Source of the DNA: Gloeomargaritales cyanobacterium VI4D9
Lineage (GTDB): Bacteria; Cyanobacteriota; Cyanobacteriia; Gloeomargaritales; Gloeomargaritaceae
Assembly (NCBI GenBank): GCA_927797885.1
Contig: OV696605.1
Location: 533,157 to 597,156 of the forward strand
DNA length: 64,000 nucleotides
Reading direction: 5' to 3'
Under the pieces are notes generated by a model that saw only the letters and a list, made by a program, of their open reading frames with translations, had not been told where the DNA came from and searched no databases. Each line of letters opens with the position of its first letter. The stretch's first letter is position 1. This document shows, piece after piece, positions 1 through 11,151 of this stretch. The position numbers were made by a program, and so were the translations under genes.

Positions 1-2
1 TC

Positions 3-965
3 GGTTCCTATACGGTGGGGTTAAATTTCACCGATTGGGAACGGGCGGCTTTGAATGAATACAATTTCACCTACCGGGCACCGATTAACCCGATGGATGG
101 GACGGTACAGGTACGGGCGTTGGTGACCAATAATCGCATTACCGATGAGACTTTTGAGGTGCTGAATATCAGTGGGGAATCCCAATTGTATGAGTTCAGT
201 TTCCGGCAACCCATTATTCGCAGTGTGCGGCAGGAATTGGCTTTATCTACAGGATTTACCTGGCAACAGTCACAAACATTTACCTTTGCCGGACCAACGC
301 CTTTTGGTTTGGGGCCAGATGAAAAAGGATTTAGCACCACCAGTGTTTTGAAATTTGGCACAGATTACATTTATCGGGATGCGACCGGTGCCTGGTTAGC
401 TTTAGGGCAATTTAATTTGGGGTTGCCGATTTTTAATGCCACCCAAAATACGGATGGTCCTATTCCCGGCAAAATTATCCCAGATGGGCGGTTTTTCAGC
501 TTCCAAGGGCAGGGGCAACGGGTGCAGAACTTGGGCAATGATTTTCTCCTGATTGTGCGGGGAGATGTGCAACTGGCGGCTACACCCCTATTGGCGCAAC
601 AGCAATTTGTGATTGGGGGCGCCCAGTCGGTGCGGGGCTATCGTCAAAACGCCCGGGCGGGGGACAACGGTTTTCGCATTTCCCTGGAATCCCGGGTACC
701 GATGGTGCGGGACAGAAATGGGCAGGTTTTTTTCCAATTGGCACCCTTTATCGAATTTGGTCGGGTGTGGAATAATCGTGCCAATCCGAACACGTTAGCG
801 ACCCCCAACACCCTAGCGGGGATGGGCATGGGCTTGCTTTGGAACCCAATTCAGGGGATGGATGTGCGGTTAGATTTGGGCGCACCTTTAATTTACAACC
901 AAGACCGGGGCACAGATGCCCAGGATTATGGCATTTATTTCAATGTCAATTACCGGGCTTTTTAG
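3..965 (+). CDS. ShlB/FhaC/HecB (TpsB, Omp85 superfamily) outer-membrane transporter, C-terminal part
   Basis: The reading frame is open from the left edge, so the 5' end (POTRA domains and signal peptide) lies outside the window. What remains is about 320 residues of alternating aromatic and polar beta-strands. It carries the loop-6 motif VRGYR, diagnostic for the Omp85/TpsB family, about two thirds of the way along, and ends in an aromatic residue (NYRAF) as outer-membrane barrels do. TpsB proteins secrete a large partner (TpsA) across the outer membrane, but no partner is visible here. It could also be a more general Omp85 protein. The barrel assignment is firm; the substrate is unknown. 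Confidence 0.8.
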   Translation, partial: GSYTVGLNFTDWERAALNEYNFTYRAPINPMDGTVQVRALVTNNRITDETFEVLNISGESQLYEFSFRQPIIRSVRQELALSTGFTWQQSQTFTFAGPTPFGLGPDEKGFSTTSVLKFGTDYIYRDATGAWLALGQFNLGLPIFNATQNTDGPIPGKIIPDGRFFSFQGQGQRVQNLGNDFLLIVRGDVQLAATPLLAQQQFVIGGAQSVRGYRQNARAGDNGFRISLESRVPMVRDRNGQVFFQLAPFIEFGRVWNNRANPNTLATPNTLAGMGMGLLWNPIQGMDVRLDLGAPLIYNQDRGTDAQDYGIYFNVNYRAF

Positions 966-1476
966 AAGGGTCAGCAGGTGGATTCATTTCTGAGCCACAA
1001 CTGCCAGATTCCAGGCCAAACGTTTCATTCCCGGCAGATATTTCAACAACCGATCAATCCGTTCCAAAAACAGGTATGTTGGTCGAAGACGCTGATGCTC
1101 CATAATAATTTTTTTCCAGTAACGCTCTTGGTTGGGATGCACTTTTTCAATCAGATAAAATTGTAAAAAAATCCACAGACTCGCCAACCAAAAGGTATCC
1201 CATGTGATGGAGTTAAATAGGGGGCGAATTTGGTGAATGATTTTTATATTTAGGGGGGTTTCATCCGGCGTGCGGACTTGGGTTGCCATGCGGCGGTAGA
1301 TATTGATAATTGGATTATGAATTAGCGGGTCCCAAAAACATACATATCCCCCTGGTTTGACCACCCGTTGCATTTCCCGCAGGGCGACCAAGGGGTCAGG
1401 GATGTGATGGAGTAAATTCGCCGCATAAACCATATCAAAGGTTTGGTCGGGAAAATCAATTGCCATTGCATTAACC

Positions 1477-2584
1477 CACAAGTGTTGAATCCTGCAATAA
1501 AACTTTACATATTTAGGCGTGGGACGACCCGATTGAGCCAATGGACAAAATTCCACTCCTGCCGTATTAAGATTTGTATATATCGGAACTTATCTGCCAA
1601 TTTACTTCCGTACATCCGTGGAACTTTTAACAGTTGCAATATCAAGTAAACTATTAAAATTACATAAATTTGAATGGTAATTCCATTCAAATTTTTACTC
1701 ATCATTTTATCGAGCTTTAAGTTCATCTTTAGAAATTTCCATAGTACCTCTATCGCCCAGCGTTGTCTATAGGCTTCCCCTATCTCTTCATTACTCATTA
1801 CATCCTCAGGAATATTGGTAGCTAAATAATAGTCTACTTTCTGTTGAACATTGCCAAAACAAACTACTCTCGCCTTACCTCGTTCTGTGGTGATATGATA
1901 GTTTTCATCCCATTTCCAATTCGACTTAATACGGATAATAAAAAGGGCATCATTTTCGATAAATTGTTCAAATACTTTGTGACTGCAAAACCCTCTATCC
2001 CCGACTGCGACTCCATTTTCCGGTAGCATTTTCACAATATCTTCACCAAAATTAATCTCATGTGCCTGTCCAGGACTAACAATTAAATGACCAGTAGATT
2101 TCGTATCTTGATTCAAAGTGGTTATTAACTTTACTTGGCGATAGCCTTGGAGCCAAAATAACTTACTCATCAGCGGTATTACGGTAGCATCAAAAGGACA
2201 TAAAACCAACCTCTTTTCAGGATGAGCTTCCTCAATATAATGCAATAATTTATGATAAAGATGCATAAAAATTTGTGGGTCTCTTGTCTTGTTCGCCTTA
2301 GAAAACGTGGATAAGTCAACCTTAATGCCCGCATGATTTAATTGGTAAAATAAGTCCCGTAAACTGTTGATTCCTTTGTCTAAAATGCCAGCAAACCAGA
2401 TTGAACAAAATAAGCGAGAATTTAGAACTGGATAATCATTAGTTGGCAGGTCTTTGAGTAAAAATTTGACAATCCCGGGAAAAGAATTGAATTTCATAGT
2501 TGTTTCATGTTTTGGTTTATATGAATTAGAATACCATATTTTGACCCCTCTTTTTCTGCCTTTACCTACCTTTCAACACTTCTG
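1477..2584 (-). mobile_element. intact IS4-family insertion sequence, copy 1 (1108 bp)
   Basis: The ends are imperfect inverted repeats: CACAAGTGTTGAA on the left, and CAGAAGTGTTGAA as the reverse complement of the right end. The 9-bp direct repeat GCATTAACC lies at 1468-1476 and 2585-2593. The element carries one transposase gene on the minus strand. Its transposase is identical in sequence to that of the copy at 58705, which points to recent transposition. It sits inside a methyltransferase gene. Confidence 0.93.
1505..2497 (-). CDS. IS4-family transposase, 330 aa (copy 1)
   Basis: This is a DDE transposase that cuts and joins the ends of its own element. The catalytic triad fits D103 (CPFDATVIP), D167 (VGDRGFCS) and E250. 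The last lies in the IS4-family YREK signature Y243-x2-R246-x3-E250-x6-K257 within YRQRWAIEVLWKFLK. An N-terminal helical domain precedes the RNase H fold, and a hydrophobic segment follows it. The frame is intact and nearly fills the element. The protein is identical to the one at 58733-59725 and differs at scattered positions from the one at 2954-3946. The IS4 subgroup cannot be assigned without comparison to an IS database. Confidence 0.93.
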   Translation of the reverse strand: MKFNSFPGIVKFLLKDLPTNDYPVLNSRLFCSIWFAGILDKGINSLRDLFYQLNHAGIKVDLSTFSKANKTRDPQIFMHLYHKLLHYIEEAHPEKRLVLCPFDATVIPLMSKLFWLQGYRQVKLITTLNQDTKSTGHLIVSPGQAHEINFGEDIVKMLPENGVAVGDRGFCSHKVFEQFIENDALFIIRIKSNWKWDENYHITTERGKARVVCFGNVQQKVDYYLATNIPEDVMSNEEIGEAYRQRWAIEVLWKFLKMNLKLDKMMSKNLNGITIQIYVILIVYLILQLLKVPRMYGSKLADKFRYIQILIRQEWNFVHWLNRVVPRLNM

Positions 2585-2925
2585 GCATTAACCACTTTGC
2601 CGGTCACAGATACCCCGTATTTGGCGGCCAATGTCTGTGCTAGATGCACCATTTCCGGTGAGTAATCCCCCGCTACACATTGGGCACCCCGCAGAGCGAA
2701 ATAAACGCTATTTTCACCGGCACCACAGCCCAAATCCAAAATGTATTTCCCACGAATGTCGCCTAAATGTCTAAGGATAAAACGATTTTCTGGCGCAGTA
2801 CAGGCTTCGAAGTAATCGGGCACATGAATCCCATCCCTATCAATGGCTTTTGCCCAGGCATCATGAAAGTCTCGCTCACGCCGAAGCACTTCCTCAAGCA
2901 TAATATTGCACCTTAACATTGCGAG

Positions 2926-4033
2926 CACAAGTGTTGAATCCTGCAACAAAACTTTACATATTCAGGCGTGGGACGACCCGATTGAGCCAATGGACAAAAT
3001 TCCACTCCTGCCGTATTAAAATTTGTATATATCGGAACTTATCTACTAATTTACTTCCATACATCCGTGGAACTTTTAACAGTTGCAATATCAAATAAAC
3101 TATTAAAATCACATAAATTTGAATAGTAATCCCATTCAAATTTTTACTCATCATTTTGTCCAGCTTTAAGTGCATCTTTAGAAACTTCCATAGGACTTCT
3201 ATCGCCCAGCGTTGCCGGTAGGCTTCTCCTATCTCTTCATTACTCATTACCTCCTCAGGAATATTGGTGGCTAAATAATAGTCTACTTTCTGTTGAATAT
3301 CACCAAAACAAATTACTCTCACTTTACCTCGTTTTGTGGTGATATGATAGTTTTCATCCCATTTCCAATTCGACTTAATACGGATAATAAAAAGGGCATC
3401 GTTTTCGATAAATTGGTCAAATACTTTGTGACTACAAAACCCTCTATCCCCGATGGCAACTCCGTTTTCCGGTAGCATTTTCACAATATCCTCACCAAAG
3501 TTAATCTCATGTTCCTGTCCAGGATTAATGATTAAATAACCCGTGGATTTCGTATCTTGATTTAAATTAGTTATTAACTTCACTTGACGATAGCCTTGGA
3601 GCCAAAATAATTTACTCATTAGCGGTATTACGGTAGCATCAAAAGGACATAAAACTAACTTCTTTCCAGGATGAGTTTCCTCAATATAACGCAATAATTT
3701 ATGATAAAGACGCATAAAAATTTGCGGGTCTCTTGTCTTGTTCGCCTTAGAAAACGTCGATAAGTCAACCTTAGTGCCCCCATGATTTAATTGGTAAAAT
3801 AAGTCCCGTAAACTGTTGATTCCTTTGTCTAAAATACCAGTAAACCAGATGGAACAAAATAAGCGAGAATTTAGAACTGGGTAATCATTAGTCGGCAGGT
3901 CTTTGAGTAAAAATTTGACAATCCCTGGAAAAGAATTCAATTTCATAGTTGTTCTGTGCTTTAGTTTACATGGGTTAGAATACCATATTCTGACCCCATT
4001 TTTTCTGCCTTTACCTATCTTTCAACACTTCTG
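2926..4033 (-). mobile_element. intact IS4-family insertion sequence, copy 2 (1108 bp)
   Basis: It has the same length and ends as copy 1, with the 9-bp duplication CATTGCGAG at 2917-2925 and 4034-4042. The body differs from copies 1 and 3 by scattered substitutions, so it is an older or separate arrival. It landed about 25 bp upstream of the start codon of the same methyltransferase gene that copy 1 interrupts, separating it from its promoter. Confidence 0.93.
2954..3946 (-). CDS. IS4-family transposase, 330 aa (copy 2)
   Basis: Full-length DDE transposase with the same layout as copy 1: CPFDATVIP, a conserved GDRGFCS and the YRQRWAIEVLWKFLK signature. Scattered substitutions relative to copy 1, for example FTGILD for FAGILD and INPGQEHEI for VSPGQAHEI, leave all catalytic residues intact. 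It is therefore probably active. Confidence 0.92.
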   Translation of the reverse strand: MKLNSFPGIVKFLLKDLPTNDYPVLNSRLFCSIWFTGILDKGINSLRDLFYQLNHGGTKVDLSTFSKANKTRDPQIFMRLYHKLLRYIEETHPGKKLVLCPFDATVIPLMSKLFWLQGYRQVKLITNLNQDTKSTGYLIINPGQEHEINFGEDIVKMLPENGVAIGDRGFCSHKVFDQFIENDALFIIRIKSNWKWDENYHITTKRGKVRVICFGDIQQKVDYYLATNIPEEVMSNEEIGEAYRQRWAIEVLWKFLKMHLKLDKMMSKNLNGITIQIYVILIVYLILQLLKVPRMYGSKLVDKFRYIQILIRQEWNFVHWLNRVVPRLNM

Positions 4034-4244
4034 CATTGCGAGCATACTACCATAATTTACCCACCACCTTAGGTTGGCTCCGTGACATCCTTGCAACTTT
4101 ATCGGTACCTATGCGGAAAAATTGCCTCAGCCCAACGTTTCACCATCGGCACGATTGGGTGGGATGGCGATGGAAATGTTCTGAAAATGGTGAGACATCA
4201 TCCCTTAAAATAAAGTTTGGTAGGCATTTACAAATAGGTGCTAC

Positions 4245-5855
4245 GTGACAGAATCCCTTGTCCTAACAGCCATAGACGTTGGTACCAATTCAATTCACAT
4301 GGTGGTGGTGCAAATTCAACCCCAGATTCCTGCCTTTACCGTCATTGCCCGGGAAAAAGAAACCGTGCGATTGGGGGAACGCTGTCCCCAGACTGGGAAT
4401 CTCACCCCAGAGGCGATGGCACGGGCGTTGGATGCTCTAAAACGCTGTTTGACCCTTTCCCAAATTCATCAGGCAGAAGTCACGATTGCTGTTGCCACCA
4501 GTGCCGTGCGGGAAGCCCCCAACGGTGTGGAGTTTCTCCAACGGGTCGCCGCTGAAACCGGTTTGGTGGTGGATTTGATTTCTGGGGTGGAGGAAGCCCG
4601 TTGCATCTACCTCGGCGTTCTGTCCGGGATGGAGCTAGACCGGAAAAACCATATTGTGATTGATATTGGCGGCGGTTCCACGGAATTAATCCTGGGGGAT
4701 GGGGGTGAACCTCAGTACCTTAGCAGTACAAAGGTCGGGGCAGTGCGACTTACCCAAGAGATGATTACCACCGACCCAATCAGCAATACAGAGTATGAAC
4801 GGTTGCGCGCCTATTTGCAGGGGATGTTGGAATGGCCGACCCACGACCTGCGCCAGCGATTGCGCCGTCAAACGGTACGGATGATCGGCACCTCGGGCAC
4901 CATTGAGGCTCTATTTCTCCTGCACGCCCAGATGACGGGTTCCCCACCGCCGCAACCATTACAAGGGCAAAAACTCACCCGTACGCAAGTGCAGAACCTG
5001 GTACAAAAATTACGTTATCTGAATGATCAACAACGCCGGGAGCAGTTACATATACCCCCCAAACGCTCAGAAATTATCCTGGCTGGGGCGATGATTTTAC
5101 AAGAAACGATGAACCTGTTGGATTGCGACCAAATTATTTATTGTGAACGGGCATTGCGGGAGGGAATTATTGTCAATTGGATGCTCAATCACGGGTTGAT
5201 TGCTGACCATTTGCGCTATCAAAGTTCCGTGCGCCAGCGGAGTGTTTATAAACTAGCGGACAAATATCGAGTGCGCTTGGATCATAGCAAACAGGTGGCA
5301 AACTTAGCCCTTGAATTTTTTGACCAAACGAAAGGGATTATTCATCCGGGCGATAGCTTGGAGCGGGCTTACTTGTGGGCGGCGGCGATTTTGCACAATT
5401 GCGGGCATTTTATCAGCCACGATGCCCATCACAAACATTCCTATTATCTCATCCGTTACGGGGAATTGCTCGGCTACACGGAAAATGAGATTGAAATGAT
5501 TGCCAACATCGCCCGTTACCATCGCAAAAGTCCCCCCAAACGCAAACATGAAGGTTATGCCCGTCTGGATAAATCAGGCCGCATTACTGTGGAGCGATTG
5601 AGTGCTTTTTTACGCATTGCCGTTGCCCTTGACCGTCGCCAAATTGGGGCAATTGAGCATCTGGAATGTCGGGTCGAGTCTCCGAATTTACACCTATATT
5701 TATATCCCCAGAAGCCGGAGGATGACTGTGCCTTAGAATTGTGGAATTTAAGTTATAAAAAATCCTGGTTTGAGTCCCTCTTTAATCTGAAAATTCAGCC
5801 CCATCTTGCCACTCCGAAAGTTACCAAAAAGAAAAAGGTATCAAAACACTCTTAA
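4245..5855 (+). CDS. ppx: exopolyphosphatase / pppGpp phosphatase family (Ppx/GppA) with C-terminal HD domain
   Basis: A 536-aa cytosolic enzyme that should remove terminal phosphates from polyphosphate, with possible activity on pppGpp. The N-terminal actin-like fold shows phosphate-1 motif AIDVGTNSIHMVV (residues 9-21) and the phosphate-2 motif IDIGGGSTELI near residue 140. The C-terminal third has HD-type residues (AAILHNCGHFISHDAHH), as in long Ppx proteins. The GTG start at 4245 gives the usual N terminus; I see no better ATG. The tail is lysine-rich (TKKKKVSKHS). It stands alone, about 200 bp downstream of IS copy 2, so its promoter lies between 4043 and 4244. Confidence 0.92.
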   Translation: MTESLVLTAIDVGTNSIHMVVVQIQPQIPAFTVIAREKETVRLGERCPQTGNLTPEAMARALDALKRCLTLSQIHQAEVTIAVATSAVREAPNGVEFLQRVAAETGLVVDLISGVEEARCIYLGVLSGMELDRKNHIVIDIGGGSTELILGDGGEPQYLSSTKVGAVRLTQEMITTDPISNTEYERLRAYLQGMLEWPTHDLRQRLRRQTVRMIGTSGTIEALFLLHAQMTGSPPPQPLQGQKLTRTQVQNLVQKLRYLNDQQRREQLHIPPKRSEIILAGAMILQETMNLLDCDQIIYCERALREGIIVNWMLNHGLIADHLRYQSSVRQRSVYKLADKYRVRLDHSKQVANLALEFFDQTKGIIHPGDSLERAYLWAAAILHNCGHFISHDAHHKHSYYLIRYGELLGYTENEIEMIANIARYHRKSPPKRKHEGYARLDKSGRITVERLSAFLRIAVALDRRQIGAIEHLECRVESPNLHLYLYPQKPEDDCALELWNLSYKKSWFESLFNLKIQPHLATPKVTKKKKVSKHS

Positions 5856-6007
5856 AAATAAGTTGTATGGGTGTAATACCGGGATTTAATTCTTAATCAA
5901 CATTGGCTCGTTAATCAGGTAATTGCCTAGTATCCTCTTGTCATGATTATCATCAGTAGGCATACGACCTTCGCCCATGGTAACCTAATAGCAGATAGCG
6001 GCAAATT

Positions 6008-6928
6008 ATGGTATCAAAAATGGAATTGGTTGCCCAGGATTTGTGGAAATACTATAAGGAACGAGCGGTGGTGCAGGGGGTGAGCCTGAATCTCCAGCCG
6101 GGGGAAATTTTGGGACTACTCGGACCCAACGGTGCCGGGAAAACTACCACGGTTGGGATGCTCTACGGGGCAGTAATTCCGAGCCGGGGGTTTGTCCAAG
6201 TGGGTTCTTACCATGTCCATCGGCACGGACGGCAGGTGCGTCAAATTCTCGGTGTAGTTACTCAGGAAAATAATCTTGACCCGGATTTTACCGTGCTGGA
6301 AAATTTGGTGTTTTTTGCTCACCATTACAAGATTACCGGGCGACCAGCCCAGCGGCGGGCGTGGGAACTTTTAGAACAGGCGGGATTAACCGCCTATGCC
6401 CACCAACGGGTGGATGTACTGTCAGGTGGCTTAAAGCGGCGTTTGGTCTTGGCACGGGCGTTAGTGCATTATCCGAAAATTGTCTTTCTGGATGAGCCAA
6501 CGACGGGGCTTGACCCGGATGCCCGTCAGGAATTTTGGCGGAGTGTTTCGCTCCTCAAACAGGCGGGGTGCAGTGTTTTATTAACCACCCATTACATGGA
6601 TGAGGCGCAACGGCTATCGGATCGGTTACTGCTGTTGCAAAAAGGGGTGATCGTGGATCAGGGGGCACCAGCAGATTTGATCCAGCGAATTATTGGGGCG
6701 GAGGTGGCGGAAATTGAGGGGGTGGAGCGGGAGGCGGTGCAACGGTTGGCAGAAGCGGCGGGGGTGTGGTGGCGACCCTTGGGGCAGGGGTTTGTGGTCA
6801 GTTTACCCGCCCATGATACAGCGTTGTGGCAGGCATTGCAGGCAATCCCAAGCACCCGCTTGAGTCGCAGGCAGGCAAATTTGGAGGATGTGTTTTTGCG
6901 CTTGACGGGTCAGGAATTGGCGGATTGA
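6008..6928 (+). CDS. ABC transporter ATP-binding protein, DrrA/NatA-like
   Basis: A 306-aa ATPase subunit. It has Walker A GPNGAGKT at residues 39-46, signature LSGGLKRR, Walker [12 protein letters not shown] and H-loop [10 protein letters not shown]-terminal regulatory tail ends in [12 protein letters not shown], which is typical of drug and polysaccharide export ATPases of the DrrA/CcmA type. A permease would be expected next to it, but the following genes face the other way and none encodes one, so its membrane partner must be elsewhere. A second in-frame ATG (codon 5) is possible. The substrate cannot be inferred. Confidence 0.9.
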   Translation: MVSKMELVAQDLWKYYKERAVVQGVSLNLQPGEILGLLGPNGAGKTTTVGMLYGAVIPSRGFVQVGSYHVHRHGRQVRQILGVVTQENNLDPDFTVLENLVFFAHHYKITGRPAQRRAWELLEQAGLTAYAHQRVDVLSGGLKRRLVLARALVHYPKIVFLDEPTTGLDPDARQEFWRSVSLLKQAGCSVLLTTHYMDEAQRLSDRLLLLQKGVIVDQGAPADLIQRIIGAEVAEIEGVEREAVQRLAEAAGVWWRPLGQGFVVSLPAHDTALWQALQAIPSTRLSRRQANLEDVFLRLTGQELAD

Positions 6929-7065
6929 CGGCGGCGGCGACACCGTTCAGAACAGTATTTTATGTCAGCCCAGCAGTCAGCCCATTTTTTGCGCCAGGTG
7001 AAGGGACGACCACAGACGGGGCAGATTTTTTCGGGCAGGTCGGATTTACGGATTCCCTTGGGCAT
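6910..7065 (-). CDS. DUF2256 small zinc-ribbon-like protein, 51 aa
   Basis: A short frame reading [20 protein letters not shown], then PFTWRKKW and [10 protein letters not shown]. The four cysteines in two pairs (CPVC and CSERC) around a basic, tryptophan-rich middle match the DUF2256 family, which is common in cyanobacteria and proteobacteria. It probably binds zinc; its role is unknown. It is squeezed between neighbours: its 5' end overlaps the last 20 bp of fcl and its 3' end overlaps the convergent ABC ATPase gene by 19 bp. The overlap with fcl suggests translational coupling. Confidence 0.85.
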   Translation of the reverse strand: MPKGIRKSDLPEKICPVCGRPFTWRKKWADCWADIKYCSERCRRRRQSANS

Positions 7066-7987
7066 GGGTCACGTACCAGGCGTAGGTTTTTTCAATCCCC
7101 AGGGGCAAAGGGGTCTGCGCCCGCCATCCCAGGCGATGAATGCGGGAAACGTCCAGGAGTTTGCGGGGGGTGCCATCGGGTTTGCTGGGGTCGTAGCACA
7201 GTTCGCTGGTGTAGCCCACGATTTTTTTGATGAGATTTGCCAGTTCGCTAATACTTAAATCCTCACCCGTACCCACATTAATGATTTCCGGTTCATCATA
7301 ATTTTGCATGAGAAAAATACAGGCAGTCGCTAGGTCTTCGACATACAAAAATTCCCGTCGGGGAGTACCAGTGCCCCAGATGGTGACCTGGGGTTTGTTT
7401 TGGATTTTGGCTTCGTGAAATTTGCGGATCAAAGCGGGTAAGACATGGGCATTGTGCAGGTCAAAATTATCTCCGGGACCGTACAGATTGGTGGGCATGG
7501 CACAAATAGCAGACCAGCCGTATTGTTGTCGGTAGGCTTGACAGAGTTTGATCCCGGCAATTTTGGCAATGGCATACCATTGGTTGGTGGGTTCTAAGTC
7601 ACCAGTTAACAGATATTCTTCTTTAATTGGCTGGGGAGCAAATTTGGGATAAATACAGGAGGAACCCAGAAATAATAATTTTTTGACACCAGTACGGTGG
7701 CTGTGGTGAATGAGGTTAATTTGTATCTGCAAATTATCCTGAAGAAAATCCACTGGATAGGTGGCATTGGCAAAAATTCCCCCCACTTTGGCGGCGGCGA
7801 GAAAGACGTATTCTGGTTGATGGCGTTCAAACCATTGCCCCACCCTTTGGCTATCCCGCAAATCCAATTCCGAACGGGAAATAGTTAAAGTATTTTCAAA
7901 ACCCTGTTGTTGCAATTGGCGATGAATAGCGGAGCCGACCAACCCCCGGTGACCTGCGACATAAATACGGCTGTGCCGTTGCATCAT
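7046..7987 (-). CDS. fcl: GDP-L-fucose synthase (GDP-4-keto-6-deoxymannose epimerase/reductase)
   Basis: A 313-aa short-chain dehydrogenase that turns GDP-4-keto-6-deoxy-D-mannose into GDP-L-fucose, using NADPH. It shows the nucleotide-binding motif GHRGLVGSA at the N terminus, the family signature [17 protein letters not shown] with the catalytic Ser, and the YAIAK Tyr-x3-Lys pair. The C-terminal substrate domain is full length. The partner GDP-mannose dehydratase (gmd) usually sits next to it but is not in this window. The start ATG at 7987 follows a second upstream ATG codon and gives the standard N terminus. Confidence 0.93.
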   Translation of the reverse strand: MMQRHSRIYVAGHRGLVGSAIHRQLQQQGFENTLTISRSELDLRDSQRVGQWFERHQPEYVFLAAAKVGGIFANATYPVDFLQDNLQIQINLIHHSHRTGVKKLLFLGSSCIYPKFAPQPIKEEYLLTGDLEPTNQWYAIAKIAGIKLCQAYRQQYGWSAICAMPTNLYGPGDNFDLHNAHVLPALIRKFHEAKIQNKPQVTIWGTGTPRREFLYVEDLATACIFLMQNYDEPEIINVGTGEDLSISELANLIKKIVGYTSELCYDPSKPDGTPRKLLDVSRIHRLGWRAQTPLPLGIEKTYAWYVTHAQGNP

Positions 7988-8085
7988 GGGTAATTTGTGA
8001 CCTGTTTGCTGTGATCCTAACCCAACCGGGGACGGCTTTGGTGTACCTTAGAAAAGCACGTGGCTAACGGTGTCATTTGTATTGA

Positions 8086-9381
<1,296 letters not shown>

Positions 9382-9391
9382 AGGAGGGGCT

Positions 9392-9931
9392 ATGGAGCAT
9401 ATGCCAGCGATTGTGGTGAGTTTGGTGGTGTTTATCCTGAGTGCGTTGGTGCTCTTGGGTGCCCAGGTAATGGGCAATGGCAATCCGCCCCCAGCCCTGG
9501 CGATGACGGAAGCCCTGCCGGAAGAACAGCCCGCCATCCCCTCTGCCCCGGTGGAGGTGAGTCAAAAACCCAGCACCACCCTGGACGATTGGATCATCAC
9601 CCCTTCGGGACTGCGCTACCAGGAACTCCAACCGGGGAAAGGAGCCAGTCCGCAACGGGGGCAAACCGCTGTGGTGCATTACATGGGAACCCTCGCCAAC
9701 GGCAAAAAATTCGACAGTTCCTATGACCGCAACCAACCCTTCCGCTTCCGGGTCGGCGTGGGGCAGGTGATCAAAGGCTGGGATGAGGGGGTCGCCTCCA
9801 TGAAGGTCGGGGGCAAACGCCGGTTGGAAATTCCCCCGGAGTTGGGCTACGGAGCCCGGGGGGCGGGCGGGGTGATTCCCCCCAATGCCACCTTGTATTT
9901 CGACGTGGAACTGCTGGCAATCCAGCCCTAA
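9392..9931 (+). CDS. FKBP-type peptidyl-prolyl cis-trans isomerase, membrane-anchored or exported
   Basis: A 179-aa protein with an N-terminal hydrophobic segment (IVVSLVVFILSALVLLGAQV, residues 7-26), a proline-rich linker, then a complete FKBP domain from about residue 70. The domain carries YMGTLANGKKFDSSYDR, GVGQVIKGWDEGV and YGARGAGGVIPPNATL, the residues that line the active site. It should catalyse proline isomerisation in the periplasm or thylakoid lumen. The ribosome site GAGGAGGGG lies just upstream. The stop overlaps the convergent next gene by 4 bp. Confidence 0.93.
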   Translation: MEHMPAIVVSLVVFILSALVLLGAQVMGNGNPPPALAMTEALPEEQPAIPSAPVEVSQKPSTTLDDWIITPSGLRYQELQPGKGASPQRGQTAVVHYMGTLANGKKFDSSYDRNQPFRFRVGVGQVIKGWDEGVASMKVGGKRRLEIPPELGYGARGAGGVIPPNATLYFDVELLAIQP

Positions 9932-11151
9932 ACTTGGGATTCCCGGTTCTCCTCGGGCGATAGCGTCATCCCCGCCACGTTGGTTTGGGGGGGCGTAGCC
10001 TTAAGGGGAATGTTTTCGTTAATCGCCTGAATTTCCTGCATCGTATATTCGTTGGTTTGGTGAATATATTCCGGTAAAATCACTCCCAACCGCTGGGTAT
10101 AAAATCGGTGTAGGCTGAAATTAGGAGTTGCCCAAAAACCCCGCCGTTTCTTGTGCCGTCCCCCAGCGCCGGGGTCAAAGGTTTGGATTCCCCGCTCAAT
10201 TGCCCAGGCAAGCGGGGTGTAATAACAGGTTTCAAAATGCAGAGAATCCACCTCTTGCCATGCACCCCAATACCGACCATACAATTGCTGGTTCTTAGTG
10301 ATACAAAAAGCCATCCCTACTGGCTCATTTGCCCCCTGCGCCGTCGTCGCAACGCTGAACAACAACCGATGGCGATAGTCCCGGTGTAAACCTTGAAAAA
10401 ATTGCCGAGTTAAATATTTACTTCCCCAAAGAAATCGGTCGCAGGTGTGGCTGTACAGGTCATACATCACATTCAAAAAATGCTCGGGAATCTCCGCCCC
10501 GTGAACGGTGTGCATCTGTAGCCCCGCTTTTTGTACCGCCTGCCGCTCCCGTTTGATATTGCGCCGCTGATTGGCATTGAAATGCGCTAAATAATCCTCA
10601 AAGGACTGGTAATGGTGGTTCTGCCAAAGGTAATGATGATGCAGCCAGCGATGCCATCCGAGGGGCACAATTGCCTCACTCCATTGGGGGTCAGCAAACA
10701 AAAAATGGCAACTGGAAATGCCCTCCTCTTGGCAAAACTGGTCAATGGCTTCCAAAAACAGCTCATTCACCCCAGTTTCCCCCTCTGCCACCAAAAACCG
10801 GTAGCCCACCGCCGGGGTAAAAGGGGTCATCCCCACCAGCTTCGGGTAGTAGGGTTCCCCCAGCCGATAGGCCAATTCCGCCCACTGGTGGTCAAAGACA
10901 AACTCCCCGTAGCTGTGCCCCTTGAGGTACAGGGGAGCCGCCGCCACCAGGGTATTCCCCCGCCAGAGGGTCAAATGCCGGGGCAACCAGCCCGTGCGGG
11001 CGATAGCACTGCCGGAAGTCTCCAAGTGGTTCAACCACTCCCACTCCAAAAAAGGCGTTTCCAGGGGCAACGCCAGCGCATTCCATTGGGGGGCGGACAC
11101 CTCCCCTACTCCCTTGAGCCACCGCAGGGTGTAACCAGTCTTCTGAAACAA
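9928..11151 (-). CDS. FemAB/GNAT-like acyltransferase, DUF482 family
   Basis: A 407-aa protein with the DUF482 layout, a group annotated as peptidoglycan-related FemAB-like proteins. Recognisable parts are TPFLEWEWLNHLETSGSA near the N terminus, the block LVAAAPLYLKGHSYGEFVFD, and the core NANQRRNIKRERQAV followed by the GNAT-like half with GAGGRHKKRRGFWA. The only plausible start I see is TTG at 11151, since an in-frame stop lies a few codons upstream and no ATG follows soon. Function is inferred from the fold only; the acyl donor and target are unknown. Confidence 0.82.
   Translation of the reverse strand: MFQKTGYTLRWLKGVGEVSAPQWNALALPLETPFLEWEWLNHLETSGSAIARTGWLPRHLTLWRGNTLVAAAPLYLKGHSYGEFVFDHQWAELAYRLGEPYYPKLVGMTPFTPAVGYRFLVAEGETGVNELFLEAIDQFCQEEGISSCHFLFADPQWSEAIVPLGWHRWLHHHYLWQNHHYQSFEDYLAHFNANQRRNIKRERQAVQKAGLQMHTVHGAEIPEHFLNVMYDLYSHTCDRFLWGSKYLTRQFFQGLHRDYRHRLLFSVATTAQGANEPVGMAFCITKNQQLYGRYWGAWQEVDSLHFETCYYTPLAWAIERGIQTFDPGAGGRHKKRRGFWATPNFSLHRFYTQRLGVILPEYIHQTNEYTMQEIQAINENIPLKATPPQTNVAGMTLSPEENRESQV

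Larger units (their letters stand above)
984..2901 (-). pseudogene. class I SAM-dependent methyltransferase gene, split by an IS element
   Basis: The 5' piece (2901 down to 2585) carries the SAM-binding motif ILDLGCGAGENS. The 3' piece (1476 down to 984) carries motif LLHHIPDP and the KPGGY strand. The intact 1108-bp IS lies between them, flanked by the 9-bp duplication GCATTAACC. Removing the IS and one repeat leaves 801 bp, an exact 267 codons, and joins ...KVVNA to MAIDF... in frame, so the original protein had 266 residues. I chose the ATG at 2901, preceded by AAGGTG, over an upstream in-frame start because the next IS begins only 25 bp away and that start lies among its flanking bases. 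The UbiE-like fold is clear, the substrate is not. The gene is surely inactive. Confidence 0.88.

Noticed and set aside
6008-6928. Complete drug-export ABC system
   Set aside because: Only the ATPase gene is present; no permease is adjacent on either side.
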